Positions 1 through 8,848 are shown, numbered from the stretch's first letter. The stretch: DNA of 64,000 bases from Symploca sp. SIO2E9 (GCA_010692645.1 JAAHGS010000001.1:1-64000); one strand, 5' to 3'. Numbers and translations are program-made. Notes: generated by a model not told the origin, from the sequence alone.

Positions 1-60
1 AGAGGCGGAGAGGCGGAGACGCGGAGAGGCGGAGAGGCGGAGAGGCGGAGACGCGGAGAC
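1..60. repeat. STRR octamer array (GAGACGCG/GAGAGGCG)
   Basis: Tandem 8-nt units alternate between gagacgcg and gagaggcg and run off the left edge of the window. The same unit recurs at 8863-8930, 11891-11924 (inside a gene) and 18731-18885. This is the short tandemly repeated repetitive sequence class typical of filamentous cyanobacteria. Confidence 0.85.
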
Positions 61-151
61 TTTCAAAGGATGGGGATTTGACCCCAACCAATTTTATGCA
101 CCCTATAGATGGTGGGGTATTTGACCCATATTAATTTCGATAATAAACAAC

Positions 152-1015
152 ATGAAAAGAATTCTTCTGTGCACTGATGGTTCTCCTTACTCCCGGAGTG
201 GCTATGAATATGCAGCTTGGCTAGCGAATCATATGTCTGCCTCAATTGAGGTACTTTATGTTACTGACCTCCGCAAAAGTGGTGTTACAAACACAAAAGA
301 TTTGAGCGGTAGCATTGGTGTTGATTCCTACAAACAGCTTTTAGATAAGTTGGTAAAACTTGAACACGAAAAAGCCAAAATTAACCATCAAAGAGCTAAG
401 ATTATCCTCCAAGAAGCAGGAGAATTTTTGGCAAATAAGGGGGTTGGTTATGTCAAACTAACCCATCGTACAGGTTTTTTAGTAGACAGTTTCCACCAGT
501 TTGAAGAGAATGCAGATTTAATCATGCTGGGCAAACGGGGGGAAACTGCTGATTTTGCAACTGAACACTTAGGAGCTAACTTAGAGCGGGTAGTGCGTTC
601 AAGTCATAAACCCTGCCTAGTTACTTCGCGCCACTTTCAGCCAATTGAACGTCTTTTACTAGCTTACGATGGTGGTAATAGTTGTCAGAAGGCACTGCAA
701 TTTTTAGTGGATTTACCTGCTTTTAAAGGACTTGAACTGCATCTGCTTACTGTTGCTAAACAACAGGAGGAGGAATCAGCACTCGCACATCTGCAAACAG
801 CTGAAACCAAGGCGCATGAAGGTGGATTCGAGCCAATTTGTCAACTGTTGCACGGTGAACCAGAAAAGGTAATGACTAGCTACGTTGAAGAACATAATAT
901 CAATTTTCTGATTATGGGTGCCTATGGACACAGCCGAATTCGCCATCTGGTAATCGGTAGTACCACGGCGCAAGTACTACGTAGTACTCAAATACCGGTT
1001 TTGTTATTTAGGTAA
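152..1015 (+). CDS. Universal stress protein, tandem UspA domains
   Basis: This 287-residue protein consists of two UspA domains, about residues 1-147 and 150-287. The second domain keeps the nucleotide-binding signature G-x2-G-x9-G-S (MGAYGHSRIRHLVIGS), so it probably binds ATP. The matching site in the first domain (LGKRGETADFATEHLGA) is degenerate. Tandem Usp proteins are soluble cytoplasmic stress proteins, usually without a defined reaction. The ATG at 152 follows an A/T-rich stretch with no clear Shine-Dalgarno. The gene stands alone: the next one starts about 170 nt downstream after a heptamer STRR. The family call is secure; the physiological role is unknown. Confidence 0.9.
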   Translation: MKRILLCTDGSPYSRSGYEYAAWLANHMSASIEVLYVTDLRKSGVTNTKDLSGSIGVDSYKQLLDKLVKLEHEKAKINHQRAKIILQEAGEFLANKGVGYVKLTHRTGFLVDSFHQFEENADLIMLGKRGETADFATEHLGANLERVVRSSHKPCLVTSRHFQPIERLLLAYDGGNSCQKALQFLVDLPAFKGLELHLLTVAKQQEEESALAHLQTAETKAHEGGFEPICQLLHGEPEKVMTSYVEEHNINFLIMGAYGHSRIRHLVIGSTTAQVLRSTQIPVLLFR

Positions 1016-1027
1016 GTTGTTTTGAAT

Positions 1028-1060
1028 TAAGTAATAAGTAATAAGTAATAAGTAATAAGT
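1028..1060. repeat. STRR heptamer array (TAAGTAA)
   Basis: Four to five tandem copies of a 7-nt unit, followed by a partly complementary cttattact stretch near 1080. It lies between the universal stress gene and the SMC-like cassette. The same heptamer recurs at 14244-14294 and near 46420-46457. Confidence 0.75.
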
Positions 1061-1183
1061 GACAACTATAGCATTTATTGCTTATTACTTTTAACTTTTG
1101 ACTTGGAGTACCGCTGTACTAGCTTGATTGCAGGACAATGATGGTGTTATTATTGAATCTCGCTTCAATATACCTAAAATTAT

Positions 1184-1426
1184 ATGGTTTTAAAATACGC
1201 AAGTGATATTGCTATAGTTATACCGAAAGTTTTAGCAGAAGAGCGCTCCCTATATAAAAGTAACGACAGTCTCAATGATGTGCAGGAGCCAATTGCCACT
1301 GCTTCACCAGAAGTTCGCAGAATTATTGAGCGAGTATTGCAAGCTGAAAAAGATAAACTTTATTTAAAAAATCCTCGCAATATTAATGATGATATTTTGA
1401 GAATTATTAAACAAGAAGTGCAATGA
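1184..1426 (+). CDS. Small protein of an SMC-like ATPase cassette
   Basis: An 80-residue soluble protein with no family I recognise. The C-terminal half is predicted helical (about residues 42-80), with charged repeats such as RRIIERVLQAEKDK. Its stop overlaps the start of the DndD-like ATPase by 4 nt (ATGA at 1423-1426), which indicates translational coupling and probably a direct partnership. It is too short and too different to be called DndE. The function is unknown; a subunit or adaptor of the ATPase is the most economical guess. Confidence 0.7.
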   Translation: MVLKYASDIAIVIPKVLAEERSLYKSNDSLNDVQEPIATASPEVRRIIERVLQAEKDKLYLKNPRNINDDILRIIKQEVQ

Positions 1427-3489
1427 AATTGATTTCAATAAGGCTTTGCAACTTTCGCCAGTTTTATGGTTGCACTCCAGAGATTTGTATTTCATCTGGC
1501 AAACACAACACAACAATTATTCATGGAAATAATGGTGCTGGTAAAACAACACTACTTAATGCCTTCACCTGGGTATTATACGAGAAATTTAGTGCCGCTT
1601 TCGCCTCCGAAGAACAATTAGTTAATAAGCGAGCAATTAGCGAAGCAAAATTTAACCAACCAGTAGAATGCTCTGTAGAATTAAGATTTGAGCATGGTAG
1701 CAACAGATATCAAGCTAAGCGTTTATGCCGCGCCTATAGAACCCAAACTACTATCGAGCAATCTCCTAGTGAGTTGTACCTCCAGATAGCGGGAGATGAT
1801 GGACGTTGGTTACTACCTCGACAACTACCAGAGGATATAATCGGTCGTATTTTGCCTGCTAGCCTGCATCAATACTTCTTTTTTGACGGAGAAAGGATTG
1901 AGCAAATTGTGCGCTCTGCTCAGAAGTCAGAAATTGCTGAAGCTACTAAGACTTTACTGGGAGTAGAAGTATTAAATCGTTCCCTTAAGCACTTGAAAGA
2001 AGCCAAGAAAAGTTTGGAAATAGAGTTATCTTTGATTGGAGACTCTCAAACCAAAAAACTTTTAAGAGAACAGAAAAAGAACGAACAGGAAATTAATGTA
2101 ATTTTAAATCGTCAAGTTGAAATTGACAAAGAATTAGCTAACCAAGATGAATTAAAGAAAACAATAAGTAGCCGCTTATTGGAACTCAGTGGTTCAGAAG
2201 AGTTACAATATCTACGAGATGAATTAGAAGCTAGAGAACAATTAATTCGCCAACAGTTAAAACAAGCTAAAGACGCGTTAAAACGAGCAACATCAACACG
2301 AGGCTATACAGCTCTATTATCAGAGGTAACGACTCAATTTAGGGAAATTGTTGATGAGTTGCGGGATAGAGGAGAGTTACCTATTGGTATTAAGCGAAGA
2401 TTTGTCAGAGATTTACTCAACCAACAACGTTGCATCTGTGGTAACCAACTGAATGAGGGTACTGATGCTCATCGACAAGTGAGTTTCTGGATGGAGAAGG
2501 CAGGAATTGCCGATGTGGAAGAAACGGCGATTCGTATGAGTACTCAGGTAGATGAAATTGAAAAGCAGTTACCGGAATTTTGGCGGGAAGTTGATCTGCA
2601 GCAAGCTAATCTTGCCCAAGGGAGAATTGAACTTTCTCAAATTGAAACACAGCTTGAAGACCTTAAACAAAAATTGAGAAATTTTCCTAATGAAGATATT
2701 TCTCAGTTACAAAAACGTTTAGATGAAACTGACAAAAATATTTTGGAGTTGACTTTAGAAAAGGGAGCAAATCAACAAAAAATGGAGCGTCTAAACACTA
2801 ATTTAAATGCTCAATCTAAGCAGATTTACAAATACAAAATGAATGAACATAAACAATCTTTAGCACAACGACGTATCGCTGCTACTCAGGATTCTATTGA
2901 ACGATTAGTTGAAGTGAGAGGGCGTCTAGAACAACAGTTTCGTTCTTCATTGGAGAGGAGAGTACAGGAAATATTCACTTCTATTTCTTTTACTCCCTAC
3001 ATTCCTAAACTTAGTGATAATTATGAGCTGAGATTGGTAGAAAATACAGGAGTAAATGAGACAAATGTTGCTGCTTCTACTGGCGAAAATCAGATTCTCA
3101 GTCTCTCATTTATCGGTGGTATAATTGACAAAGTAAGGGAATGGGTTCAAGATAATGCCTTGATGGGACCAGATAGCAGTACCTTTCCCATTGTCATGGA
3201 TTCACCTTTCGGTAGTTTAGATGAAATCTACCGCAGGAAAATAGCGAAGACACTGCCCAGATTAGCCAATCAACTGGTAGTTTTAGTAACTAAGACACAG
3301 TGGCGAGGGGAAGTTGCCCAAGAGATGAGCCATGGCATTGGCAGAGAATATGTTCTTACCTATAACTCCCCTAAGCCTGATTGCGAAGAAGATGCAATTG
3401 AGTTAAGTGGAATTCACTATCCCTTAGTCAAGCACAGTCCAAATGAGTTTGAATATACTGAGATTGTGGAGGTCGATTACGATTTTTAG
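1423..3489 (+). CDS. DndD-like SMC/Rad50-type ATPase
   Basis: This 688-residue protein has an ABC-type ATPase head split by a long coiled coil. The Walker A motif (GNNGAGKTT) is near residues 35-43. Charged heptad-like segments span about 190-300 and 390-500, separated by a Cys-x-Cys hook (CICGNQL) near residue 338. An ABC-signature-like stretch (STGENQILSLS) near 550 precedes Walker B (IVMDSPFGSLDE) near 588. This layout matches the DndD/RecF-SMC class used in DNA modification, restriction or repair. No dndA, B, C or E lies nearby, so the full phosphorothioation pathway is not supported here. It is coupled by 4 nt to the 80-residue gene upstream. The ATPase family is confident; a defence role is inference. 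Confidence 0.82.
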   Translation: MKLISIRLCNFRQFYGCTPEICISSGKHNTTIIHGNNGAGKTTLLNAFTWVLYEKFSAAFASEEQLVNKRAISEAKFNQPVECSVELRFEHGSNRYQAKRLCRAYRTQTTIEQSPSELYLQIAGDDGRWLLPRQLPEDIIGRILPASLHQYFFFDGERIEQIVRSAQKSEIAEATKTLLGVEVLNRSLKHLKEAKKSLEIELSLIGDSQTKKLLREQKKNEQEINVILNRQVEIDKELANQDELKKTISSRLLELSGSEELQYLRDELEAREQLIRQQLKQAKDALKRATSTRGYTALLSEVTTQFREIVDELRDRGELPIGIKRRFVRDLLNQQRCICGNQLNEGTDAHRQVSFWMEKAGIADVEETAIRMSTQVDEIEKQLPEFWREVDLQQANLAQGRIELSQIETQLEDLKQKLRNFPNEDISQLQKRLDETDKNILELTLEKGANQQKMERLNTNLNAQSKQIYKYKMNEHKQSLAQRRIAATQDSIERLVEVRGRLEQQFRSSLERRVQEIFTSISFTPYIPKLSDNYELRLVENTGVNETNVAASTGENQILSLSFIGGIIDKVREWVQDNALMGPDSSTFPIVMDSPFGSLDEIYRRKIAKTLPRLANQLVVLVTKTQWRGEVAQEMSHGIGREYVLTYNSPKPDCEEDAIELSGIHYPLVKHSPNEFEYTEIVEVDYDF

Positions 3490-3602
3490 CTTATCATTAG
3501 TAAAAGTTACCTAGGAATGACAATCTAAAATAGAGCCAAGTAGACTACTATCTCTGCCTTACTTGCTCATGAGCTATATGTGGTCGTGGTTAAATATAAA
3601 AC

Positions 3603-3899
3603 TTAGTAGTTTTCTCTAGAGAATCCATCCCCTTGATTTCTATGAAAGCTTCTTTCCTTACGAGGTCTAGCTTTATTAACTTTGAGATTTCGCCCCATCC
3701 ATTCAGCTCCATCTAGGGCCTCAATTGCTGCTTCTTCTTCTTCCTCTTTTCCCATTTCCACAAAGCCAAAGCCACGTGGTTTACCTGTTTCACGATCAGT
3801 CGGTAGATGAACTCGCTTTACAGTTCCATAATCTGCAAATATAGTACTAATGTCTTCCTCAGTAGCGTCGTAGGCAAGATTACCGATATAAATTGACAT
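3603..3899 (-). CDS. RRM RNA-binding protein (cyanobacterial Rbp type)
   Basis: A 98-residue protein with one RNA recognition motif over about residues 1-80. RNP2 (IYIGNL, residues 3-8) and RNP1 (RGFGFVEM, about 42-49) are intact, followed by a short basic, Arg/Asn-rich tail. Cyanobacterial Rbp proteins bind RNA and many are cold-induced. The ATG at 3899 is preceded by GGAG at good spacing, and that Shine-Dalgarno lies in a small hairpin (3904-3916). The gene is monocistronic, convergent with the ATPase gene and upstream on the same strand as psbU's 3' end. Confidence 0.93.
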   Translation of the reverse strand: MSIYIGNLAYDATEEDISTIFADYGTVKRVHLPTDRETGKPRGFGFVEMGKEEEEEAAIEALDGAEWMGRNLKVNKARPRKERSFHRNQGDGFSRENY

Positions 3900-3903
3900 G
3901 CAT

Positions 3904-3916
3904 GATCTCCGAGATC
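3904..3916 (-). promoter_or_regulatory. Hairpin overlapping the rbp Shine-Dalgarno
   Basis: On the minus strand the leader reads GATCT-CGG-AGATC just before the start codon. The 5-bp stem includes part of the GGAG ribosome-binding site. It could modulate translation with temperature, but the stem is short and this is inference from one sequence. Confidence 0.4.
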
Positions 3917-4232
3917 GAAAGCCAGAGAGGATTATATTCGGATATCTGCCTGTTATGGTTAAAGAACAAATTTATCTGCGAATATAATACCCATCAAGGA
4001 TGATAGCACAGAATACAGATACAAAGCACTACATGTAAATGGAGAATACCACTCTCAAGAACCTACCCGACAAGCCATTTCCAGAGGTTTTAAACTGCTG
4101 TTTGGATGTAGGCAAACACAGATTTTTGGTTAAGTTTGCACTGATCACAGGATTTTTCAGATAGGTTCAAAAAGAGTGGTTTTGACCTCACTATTGGTTT
4201 TTCGTTGAATTTGCTCAATCAGTCGCTTGTAG
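3917..4232. other. Intergenic region upstream of rbp
   Basis: About 316 bp between rbp and the 3' end of psbU, A/T-rich with no plausible coding frame. It presumably holds the rbp promoter and a long leader, as is usual for cold-regulated rbp genes, but I could not place a convincing -35/-10 pair. Confidence 0.5.
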
Positions 4233-4688
4233 TTAGTAAACGCCTGGATTGTAGCGGTCTCCGCCTTCTACGTAAACATCTGCAGTTTCAGTTACCGTAA
4301 AACTGTCAAGATTGTCTCGCAGTGTTTTTTGCTGACGCTCACTGAGTCCTGGAATTTTCAGCACATCCTCTACTGAATTGTAGGGAGCGTTGTCAATTAT
4401 TTTGCGAGCCAGAGTAGGGTACATGCCTCGATACTGACGAAAGTCTCGAATATGGCTATTGTTCAAATCAAGCTTTTGACCAAATTCGCTTTCCAGCTTT
4501 TTATCAGCAGGATTGCGGTATTTTGCCTCAGCAAGCAAAATCTGTGATGATTGCCCAGTAAAATTATTCAACAAATCTCCGTAAGCCCAAGACTGAGGTG
4601 AAGCACTAGCCCCCTGAGGCATACCTAACCAGCCCAGGCAGCCTATTACTAGCGCCAAGACCGTGATTAGACGAACCAATCCTTTCAT
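4233..4688 (-). CDS. psbU: Photosystem II 12 kDa extrinsic protein PsbU
   Basis: A 151-residue precursor. A signal peptide covers about residues 1-29, with a hydrophobic core and likely cleavage after GASA, directing the protein to the thylakoid lumen. The mature part has the PsbU/helix-hairpin-helix-like core ([16 protein letters not shown], then [10 protein letters not shown] and [10 protein letters not shown]). PsbU stabilises the oxygen-evolving manganese cluster and protects PSII against heat and oxidative stress. The start at 4688 has a strong AAGGAG 8 nt upstream. The neighbouring peroxiredoxin gene is divergent. Full-length and intact. Confidence 0.97.
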   Translation of the reverse strand: MKGLVRLITVLALVIGCLGWLGMPQGASASPQSWAYGDLLNNFTGQSSQILLAEAKYRNPADKKLESEFGQKLDLNNSHIRDFRQYRGMYPTLARKIIDNAPYNSVEDVLKIPGLSERQQKTLRDNLDSFTVTETADVYVEGGDRYNPGVY

Positions 4689-4945
4689 AAAATAACTCCT
4701 TACTCACACAACGCAGCCTAAATAGAGTGTTAACTCTGTAGCTATTGGTTTAATTTTTGGATTCTATTGTCTCATCTTATGAGAAAAGCGTTAACTTTAT
4801 TTACCCGCGATGCTCAAGCTTGGTGAGACTGTTGTTGAGCAGGGTGCCCCATAAATATAAAGAAATCTCAAAATCTACGATTAAACAAATATTTCGTGAG
4901 AGGATAAAAGACTGTCTCCTCTGAGATTCAACAGGAAATAGAGCT

Positions 4946-5584
4946 ATGACCCTGAGATTAGGCGATACAGTACCCAACTTTACTCAGGCTTCTACTGAAG
5001 GCGAAATCAACTTCTACGACTGGGCAGGGGACAGCTGGGTAGTGCTGTTCTCCCACCCAGCAGACTTCACTCCAGTTTGCACCACCGAATTAGGTATGGT
5101 TGCCAAACTTAAGGGTGAATTTGAGCAGCGCGGTGTTAAAACTATTGCTTTGAGTGTTGACGATGTTGATTCCCACAATGGCTGGGTAAAAGATATTGAA
5201 GAAACACAAAAGACTAGTCTTAACTACCCGATTTTGGCGGATCCAGATAAAAAGGTCTCTGACCTCTACGATATGATCCATCCCAATGCCAATAATAACC
5301 TTACCGTACGCTCCGTCTTTGTAATTGACCCTCAGAAGAAACTAAGGCTGACAATTACCTATCCTGCCAGCACTGGTCGCAACTTTGACGAAATCCTCAG
5401 GGTAATTGACTCCTTGCAGCTAACAGATAACCACCAGGTAGCAACCCCAGTCAATTGGAAAGATGGCGATGACTGTGTAATTGTACCCTCAATCAAAGAC
5501 CCAGCAGAACTTAAGGAGAAATTCCCCAAGGGTTATGAAGAAGTTAAGCCCTACCTGCGCATGACGCCCCAACCAAACAAATAG
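4946..5584 (+). CDS. 1-Cys peroxiredoxin (Prx6 type)
   Basis: A 212-residue thioredoxin-fold peroxidase that reduces hydrogen peroxide and alkyl hydroperoxides. The peroxidatic motif PVCTTE places the catalytic Cys at residue 45, preceded by the conserved HPADFTPV stretch. The length and long C-terminal extension (WKDGDDCVIVPSI) are characteristic of the 1-Cys/Prx6 group rather than 2-Cys AhpC. The start codon follows AGGAAATAGAG. It is divergently placed from psbU across 257 bp; co-regulation by oxidative stress is plausible but not shown. Confidence 0.95.
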   Translation: MTLRLGDTVPNFTQASTEGEINFYDWAGDSWVVLFSHPADFTPVCTTELGMVAKLKGEFEQRGVKTIALSVDDVDSHNGWVKDIEETQKTSLNYPILADPDKKVSDLYDMIHPNANNNLTVRSVFVIDPQKKLRLTITYPASTGRNFDEILRVIDSLQLTDNHQVATPVNWKDGDDCVIVPSIKDPAELKEKFPKGYEEVKPYLRMTPQPNK

Positions 5585-5600
5585 GCTCTCAAACATCTAA

Positions 5601-5890
5601 CTTGCCTTTTTGGAGAGAGGGGGAGATGGGGAGAGGGGGAGATGGGGAGAGGGGGAGATGGGGAGAGGGGGAGATGGGGTTAAAATCCCGACTTCTCCAA
5701 GTCGCTCTCTTTGATGTGGGGTTAAATCCCCATCTCAAAGATCCCTACGTCCTGCACCCCACACCCTAAGCTGTTATGCATTTAAATCATATATTTATTT
5801 AATTTAGTTAATGGCCCAAACTCTTGTGCCTTCTGCCTCCTGCCTCCTGCCTTCTGCCTCCTGCCTCCTGCCTCCTGCCTTCTACCTACT
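5601..5890. repeat. STRR-rich intergenic region
   Basis: Octamer arrays of agatgggg/agaggggg occupy about 5611-5680, and cttctgc/ctcctgc heptamers occupy about 5828-5890. Between them lie short inverted repeats around 5690-5750 (ggggttaaatcccc type). An AGCTGTTATGCATTT stretch at about 5770 resembles one arm of the hairpin at 5896-5924. There is no gene here. Confidence 0.75.
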
Positions 5891-5895
5891 GCCTT

Positions 5896-5924
5896 GCTGT
5901 TGTGCATTTTTAATGCACAACAGC
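5896..5924. terminator. Perfect 13-bp stem-loop upstream of the cysteine-synthase-like gene
   Basis: GCTGTTGTGCATT at 5896-5908 pairs perfectly with 5912-5924 around a TTT loop. It ends 25 bp before the downstream start codon. No T-tract follows, so it may be a leader hairpin or a remnant palindromic repeat rather than a terminator. Confidence 0.55.
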
Positions 5925-5949
5925 TTACACCCTCGTTAATATAGATGTT

Positions 5950-6924
5950 ATGGATATCAAAAACGGTTTCTTAGGAACAGTTGGCAATACGCCACTGATC
6001 CGCTTAAACAGCTTTAGTGAGGAGACTGGTTGCGAAATCTTGGGTAAAGCTGAGTTTCTTAATCCTGGTGGTTCTGTTAAAGACAGGCCAGCACTATATA
6101 TTATTAAAGACGCTGAAGAAAAAGGTTTACTCAAACCGGGGGGTACCGTCGTTGAGGGTACAGCAGGCAACACTGGTATTGGTTTAGCTCATATCTGCAA
6201 TGCTAAAGGTTACAAGTGCCTAATTATTATCCCAGAAACTCAATCTCAAGAGAAGATGGATGCTTTGAGGACATTGGGTGCTGAAGTTCGTCCTGTTCCA
6301 GCTGTGCCTTATAAAGACTCTAATAATTATGTTAAACTCTCCGGGCGCATCGCCGCCGAGATGGACAATGCCATTTGGGCTAATCAGTTTGACAACTTAG
6401 CCAACAGGCAGGCTCACTACGAAACCACAGGGCCAGAAATGTGGGAGCAAACTGATGGTAAGATTGATGCCTGGGTTGCCGCTACAGGAACTGGCGGTAC
6501 TTTTGCTGGCGTTTCAATGTATCTCAAAGAAAAGAATCCTCAGCTTAAATCAGTGGTAGCTGATCCCATGGGTAGCGGACTCTACAGTTATATCAAGACT
6601 GGTAAGGTAAAAATAGAGGGCAGTTCAATTACTGAAGGTATTGGTAGCAGCCGTATTACAGCTAACATGGAAGATGTGCCGATTGATGATGCCGTTCAAA
6701 TTGACGATCATGAGTGTGTGCGAGTAATTTACCAATTACTTAGGAAAGATGGTCTATTTATGGGTGGTTCCGTCGGTATTAATGTAGGAGCAGCGGTAGC
6801 TCTTGCCAAACAAATGGGACCAGGACATACAATAGTCACAGTTTTATGTGATGGCGGTGCTCGTTACCAGTCGCGATTATTTAATCGGGAATGGTTGGAG
6901 TTGAAAGGACTATTGCCGGATTAG
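5950..6924 (+). CDS. Cysteine synthase-like PLP enzyme
   Basis: A 324-residue fold-type II PLP enzyme of the O-acetylserine sulfhydrylase/cystathionine beta-synthase family. It probably makes cysteine from O-acetylserine and sulfide. The PLP lysine is K44 in NPGGSVKDRPA. The phosphate or substrate loop reads GTAGNTGIGLA, with Ala where CysK usually has Ser, which marks a cysK-like paralogue subgroup rather than canonical CysK. The GTGGTF glycine loop is present. The ATG at 5950 gives the family length, but the Shine-Dalgarno is weak. Substrate preference cannot be decided from sequence. Confidence 0.9.
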   Translation: MDIKNGFLGTVGNTPLIRLNSFSEETGCEILGKAEFLNPGGSVKDRPALYIIKDAEEKGLLKPGGTVVEGTAGNTGIGLAHICNAKGYKCLIIIPETQSQEKMDALRTLGAEVRPVPAVPYKDSNNYVKLSGRIAAEMDNAIWANQFDNLANRQAHYETTGPEMWEQTDGKIDAWVAATGTGGTFAGVSMYLKEKNPQLKSVVADPMGSGLYSYIKTGKVKIEGSSITEGIGSSRITANMEDVPIDDAVQIDDHECVRVIYQLLRKDGLFMGGSVGINVGAAVALAKQMGPGHTIVTVLCDGGARYQSRLFNREWLELKGLLPD

Positions 6925-7090
6925 TTGACACTCCCCCACCTGGAAGGAAGGGGCTTTGCTCGAAATTTGGGTAAAGTTATTAGGGAACTCCAAGAAATAA
7001 ATTATCCAATTGACTTGGAAAGATGACGTCAAGAATTATCTCCCCGAGCCATTCCCCCTCTCCTCGATGGGATATTTTTTTATGAAGTTA

Positions 7091-7202
7091 AACTAAACCC
7101 ATTTTCAGTGTATCATGTTGGGTTTCGTGTCCTCAATCCAACCTACAACTAAACCCATTTCCAGTGCACCATGTTGGGTTTCGTTTCCTCAACCCAACCT
7201 AC
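7091..7202. repeat. Two tandem copies of a 56-bp palindromic repeat
   Basis: Copies at 7091-7146 and 7147-7202 differ at only a few positions. Each contains TTGGGTTTCG followed by an AACCCAA arm, so each can form a hairpin. This resembles a dispersed cyanobacterial repeat family. It lies between convergent genes and could also end transcripts. Confidence 0.8.
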
Positions 7203-7215
7203 AACTTATTACTTA

Positions 7216-8271
7216 TTACTGCGGAGTTCGAGTCAAAAATGGCACATCAACTAATTCCCCTACAGTTTCTCCCACCTGTACTTGCAAGCCAGCACCTCCA
7301 GCTTTAGTACGTATATAAGCAAGACCAAATGGACCCTGTTCGGTTTCGGTATAACTAGTTAACTTGCCAACTTTATTACCATCTAAGCTTACTACAGTTC
7401 CTGGTTCTGCTGGTGCCTGGAGACGAACACCCCACAGTTGCTGTTTAACACCTTGATAAGTATTCAAACGAGCAATAGTTTCCTGACCAATATAGCAACC
7501 CTTCTCCAAAGAAATAGTTTGCCATAAACCAGCTTCTAGGGGATTGTAATCATCTGTCAGTTCACTCTCAGGTAAAGGACGCCCTTGTTCAATTCGCAGT
7601 TGCTCCCAAATGCGATCGCCAATTGCTATTGCTCCGGCTGCCGTTAACTGCTGCCAGAGCTTAGCACTATCTTTAGCGGAGACGATCAAATTATATCCTG
7701 GCAGTGCCAAACCATTACCCACTGCTAAAAGTAATTTAATATCACCAAGGCTTAGTTGTTGGTGAGTGGCATAAACTTGCTCAAGGGGTATCTCGATGCC
7801 CAATTTTTTCAATAGGGACTCACTTTCTGGACCAATTAGACTAAAGATACTATTTTCGCTAGCAATATCTTTTATTTCTACCCTGTCCATTGGAAAAATA
7901 AAACGATCTAGCCACTCCATCAGCTGCTGACGCCGATTAGGAGATACTATGACTAGTACCGCATCCTGTAACACGTAAGCAGTAGCTAAGTCAATAGTAC
8001 GAGCCGTAGAAGTTACGAAAACCGTATCACATCCCTGCCCTGGTTTGAGATTTTGGAAGTCATTGGTACTTTGATTATGGAGGTAGCGCAATCTGTCATC
8101 ATCGGTAAATTGCAATAGCCCCCAGTGGGATAAATCAACGAGGGCAACGCCCTGGCGTGCTGCTTGAAGCGCGGCAGCATCATTGCCGAAACTGGTTGGA
8201 ACCTGGTACTCACCCACTGTCTCAAATGTTGCCCCAGCAGTAATTTGTATCTCGCGTAGTTCTTGGCTCAT
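7216..8271 (-). CDS. ygfZ: YgfZ/GcvT-fold folate-binding protein
   Basis: A 351-residue protein of the GcvT-like aminomethyltransferase fold. The YgfZ signature K-G-C-Y-x-G-Q-E is present (LEKGCYIGQET, about residues 255-265). YgfZ proteins use tetrahydrofolate and assist repair or assembly of certain iron-sulfur enzymes in the cytoplasm; the signature Cys is the key residue. The C-terminal beta-barrel (LWGVRLQAPAEPGTVV onward) is complete. The start at 8271 has no strong Shine-Dalgarno. It is followed downstream by a convergent repeat region and is probably monocistronic. Confidence 0.92.
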   Translation of the reverse strand: MSQELREIQITAGATFETVGEYQVPTSFGNDAAALQAARQGVALVDLSHWGLLQFTDDDRLRYLHNQSTNDFQNLKPGQGCDTVFVTSTARTIDLATAYVLQDAVLVIVSPNRRQQLMEWLDRFIFPMDRVEIKDIASENSIFSLIGPESESLLKKLGIEIPLEQVYATHQQLSLGDIKLLLAVGNGLALPGYNLIVSAKDSAKLWQQLTAAGAIAIGDRIWEQLRIEQGRPLPESELTDDYNPLEAGLWQTISLEKGCYIGQETIARLNTYQGVKQQLWGVRLQAPAEPGTVVSLDGNKVGKLTSYTETEQGPFGLAYIRTKAGGAGLQVQVGETVGELVDVPFLTRTPQ

Positions 8272-8313
8272 TATTTAAAATATTTTTACCTTTTATTATC
8301 CATCACCTAAGAG

Positions 8314-8697
8314 TTATGTAGCGGTTAATTTTGACAACACTTGTGTCACTAATTTTTCTGCCTTGGCGTCTAGGCAATGCCAATCCACTTCGCCAGCTTG
8401 ATCAATTAAGTTAGTATCAATTTCAACTTCCTGGCTTTCTGTTTCTATTGCGGTGGGAGAGTAGTCGCGAAAACACACTTGATAGCAAAGCTCCCATAGA
8501 TCAAAACACATGGAGGTGCTTTCGTGTTCTAAACACATCTGATAACCCGGTATAGGAGTTTTGACGTCTTTATATGTCGCTTTCCAATTTGTTGGTTCCA
8601 GTTGTTTGCGAACTTGGTCTAAAATGCGGATAAAAGCAGGCTGCATCAGCATTTGAGCTTGTTGCCAAGCGATGTTATCTTTAAATTTTGGTTTCAT
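8314..8697 (-). CDS. Conserved hypothetical protein (cyanobacterial)
   Basis: A 127-residue soluble protein with no recognised domain. It is rich in Trp, Cys and Gln, has an acidic C-terminal half (VEIDTNLIDQAGEVDWHC), and lacks a signal peptide or membrane segment. It sits 42 nt upstream of ygfZ on the same strand, so the two may be co-transcribed. Function unknown. Confidence 0.75.
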   Translation of the reverse strand: MKPKFKDNIAWQQAQMLMQPAFIRILDQVRKQLEPTNWKATYKDVKTPIPGYQMCLEHESTSMCFDLWELCYQVCFRDYSPTAIETESQEVEIDTNLIDQAGEVDWHCLDAKAEKLVTQVLSKLTAT

Positions 8698-8724
8698 CTC
8701 AAACTTGCACCAATTCCTTTACCC

Positions 8725-8848
8725 GCCTGAGGTTCAAACCCCAGGCTCATAGCTTAAGTCCTCTCAAAGAGGACTTAATGCTGGCTCTATAGAGATTTCA
8801 GTCCATTTTAATGGACTTTGGCTATTAGCCCGTCAATTGATTGACGGG
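8725..8848 (+). repeat. Four-hairpin structured repeat, copy 1
   Basis: Four consecutive stem-loops. Stem 1 is 8725-8746 (GCCTGAGGTT arm, one mismatch). Stem 2 is 8754-8778 (11 bp, CAA loop). Stem 3 is 8800-8817 (AGTCCATT arm). Stem 4 is 8829-8848 (CCCGTCAAT arm). A reverse-oriented copy lies at 10080-10201 and a related shorter element at 42181-42255. Stems 3 and 4 differ in sequence between copies while pairing is kept, which points to a selected RNA or single-stranded DNA structure. Confidence 0.8.

Noticed and set aside
1423-3489. Full DNA phosphorothioation (Dnd) system
   Set aside because: Only a DndD-like ATPase is present; dndA, dndB, dndC and dndE are absent, and the 80-residue partner does not match DndE.
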